Source: a bacterium D16-50
GTDB lineage: Bacteria; Bacillota; Clostridia; Lachnospirales; Lachnospiraceae
Direction of reading: 5' to 3'
Length of the DNA stretch: 64,000 nt
Assembly (NCBI GenBank): GCA_003612485.1
Contig: RAZA01000009.1
Coordinates: 62,001-126,000 of the forward strand
Part shown: positions 63,003-64,000 of the stretch, piece after piece
How the letters are laid out: each line of letters begins with the position of its first letter
Numbering within the stretch: the first letter of the stretch is position 1
The notes under the pieces: model-generated
What the model saw: the letters and a program-made list of their open reading frames with translations, nothing else
The model's database searches: none
What the model was told of the DNA's origin: nothing
Position numbers and translations under genes: made by a program

Positions 63003-63060
63003 AGTATGGAAGACCCGGAAAGACTTTGCGGCTTTTTTATATTATTTTATTTTTATTTAA

Positions 63061-63088
63061 TTGCATTTCCGCTAAAAGAGTCTAAAAT
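63061..63088 (+). promoter_or_regulatory. Possible promoter toward the zinc-ribbon gene
   Basis: TTGCAT (63,061-63,066), 16 bases, TAAAAT (63,083-63,088). The gene starts about 215 bases further on, leaving a long leader that holds short repeats. Confidence 0.4.
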
Positions 63089-63163
63089 GAGACATGTGAG
63101 CGGGAAAGTTGCTCTGGAGGCCGAAAGACCTACGTCGGCCTGCAGGGCGGCGGACTTCATTCG

Positions 63164-63237
63164 CATGTATCGCGGGATGCCGGCGGATGCCGGAAAACGG
63201 TGCAGGACATGTATCGCGGGATGCCGGAAAACGGTGC
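63164..63237 (+). repeat. Nested short direct repeats before the zinc-ribbon gene
   Basis: A 20-base word beginning CATGTATCGCGGGATG occurs at 63,164 and 63,208. A second word, GATGCCGGAAAACGGTGC, occurs at 63,186 and 63,220. The GC-rich words overlap one another. No protein frame with a ribosome site uses them. Confidence 0.85.
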
Positions 63238-63301
63238 CGGGATATCGGCGGATGCTGCGGGAAGACTGCCATATGGGTTGAAATGCGGGGAGGCATTGGG
63301 T

Positions 63302-63694
63302 ATGAGAGAGAGATTGCAGAGGTTTATGTGGGGGCGCTACGGGACGGACCGGCTGAATCAGGTTCTGTTGATCTGCGCCTTTCTGAGTTTGCTCATTTCC
63401 TTTTTGGGAGGATGGATATTCTATCTTCTGGCAACGGTTCTGATGGGCTATGCGTATTTTCGCATGTTCTCCAGAAATGTAAACAAACGTTCGCTGGAGA
63501 ACCAGAAATACCTGAAGCAGGAGATGAAGGTGCGGGGATTTTTTGGAAAAATGAAGCGGGACATGGCCCAGCGGAAAGAATATCATATCTATAAATGCCC
63601 CGGCTGCGGACAGAAGCTCCGGGTGCCCAGAGGAAAAGGAAGGATCGCTATCAGCTGCAGGAAATGCGGAAACGAATTTATCAAGAAGAGTTAG
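63302..63694 (+). CDS. Two-helix membrane protein with C-terminal zinc ribbon
   Basis: A 130-residue protein. Two membrane helices lie at about residues 18-52 (VLLICAFLSLLISFLGGWIF, then YLLATVLMGYAYF). A basic linker is followed by the zinc ribbon KCPGCGQKLRVPRGKG with CRKCGNEF (CxxC...CxxC). The family is common in clostridia, with no known function. The ATG at 63,302 follows GGGGAGG by about ten bases. The DUF5685 gene follows by 27 bases. Confidence 0.75.
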   Translation: MRERLQRFMWGRYGTDRLNQVLLICAFLSLLISFLGGWIFYLLATVLMGYAYFRMFSRNVNKRSLENQKYLKQEMKVRGFFGKMKRDMAQRKEYHIYKCPGCGQKLRVPRGKGRIAISCRKCGNEFIKKS

Positions 63695-63721
63695 GGGCAG
63701 CCGGCATCATGGAGGGTTGAA

Positions 63722-64000
63722 ATGTTCGGATACATCATTATCAACAAGGCCGAGATGAAGTTCAAGGAATTTGATGTCTATCAGTCTTTTTACTGCGGCA
63801 TATGCAGGGATCTAAAGAGGAAGTACGGAGCCTGCGGCCAGCTGTCCTTAAGCTACGATATGACCTTTCTGGCCATTCTGCTGACGGGGCTCTATGAGCC
63901 AAAGACCCATGTTGGCAGCTGCAAATGCATCGCCCATCCCTTCGAGAGCCATCAGACCAGAAACAATGTTTTTACGGAGTACGCGGCGGATATGAACGCG
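63722..64000 (+). CDS. DUF5685-family protein, N-terminal part (runs off window)
   Basis: The first 93 codons are present. MFGYIIINKAEMKFKEFDVY, then QSFYCGICRDLKRKYG and LSLSYDMTFLAILLTGLYEP, match the DUF5685 start. Cysteines in YCGIC and SCKC may bind metal. Such proteins often sit near DnaJ-like or zinc-ribbon genes, as here. No function is known. Confidence 0.78.
   Translation, partial: MFGYIIINKAEMKFKEFDVYQSFYCGICRDLKRKYGACGQLSLSYDMTFLAILLTGLYEPKTHVGSCKCIAHPFESHQTRNNVFTEYAADMNA

Overview
The window looks like chromosome from an anaerobic Firmicute of the class Clostridia, most likely family Lachnospiraceae, at roughly 55% GC. Three things support this: the gene order rimP-nusA-rnpM-ylxQ-infB-rbfA-nrnA-truB-ribF followed by rpsO-pnp; a threonine T-box leader; and several small families common in that group (DUF1540, DUF2974, DUF3784, DUF6033, DUF5685, CarD). 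The genus cannot be fixed from sequence alone. No rRNA, tRNA, CRISPR array, prophage or intact insertion sequence was seen.

Left part (1-20,770): a TldD/TldE peptidase pair runs off the left edge. It is followed by a DUF2974 hydrolase, a class-I amidotransferase-like hydrolase, a large YfhO membrane protein, an EAL-HDOD protein, carAB (with a 36-bp tandem repeat across the carA/carB junction), an alpha-helical repeat protein, an AraC-GyrI regulator, and a T-box leader (specifier ACC, Thr) controlling a small membrane ORF plus thrS. Then come a DUF1540 protein, a thioesterase and an MgtC-like protein.

Middle part (20,774-43,893): an AraC-type regulator, whose 5' leader holds a 104-bp structured tandem repeat, is divergent from a hexuronate operon (kduI, an SDR, an RpiB-family isomerase, a KDPG aldolase with a C-terminal extension, kdgK). 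Together these convert an unsaturated-uronate-derived ketouronate to pyruvate and glyceraldehyde 3-phosphate. A cytoplasmic GH29 fucosidase and an OFA-type transporter follow. A PAP2-flippase-pssA-psd operon makes phosphatidylethanolamine. Next are a PadR-DUF3784-DUF3887 set, DUF6033, a cyclophilin lipoprotein, CarD, a membrane spermidine-synthase-like protein, superoxide dismutase and queH. A compact island of six very small genes (two ribbon-helix-helix, two XRE, two unknown) lies between queH and rimP. Its two divergent promoters carry different palindromes between -35 and -10.

Right part (43,957-64,000): the translation/RNA superoperon, a Na/Pi cotransporter homologue, a secreted NlpC/P60 hydrolase, rpsO and pnp. 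After these comes a second tldD/tldE pair whose tldD is split by an apparent one-base deletion, then a nitroreductase, a TetR regulator with a perfect upstream palindrome, a zinc-ribbon membrane protein and the start of a DUF5685 gene.

Most of the window is housekeeping. The best candidates for something new are the small-gene island with palindromic promoters, the tandem hairpin leader of the uronate regulator, the expanding repeat at the carAB junction, the T-box-controlled small membrane protein, and a 34-residue membrane peptide missed by ordinary ORF calling. Family names come from recognising motifs and were not checked by database search.
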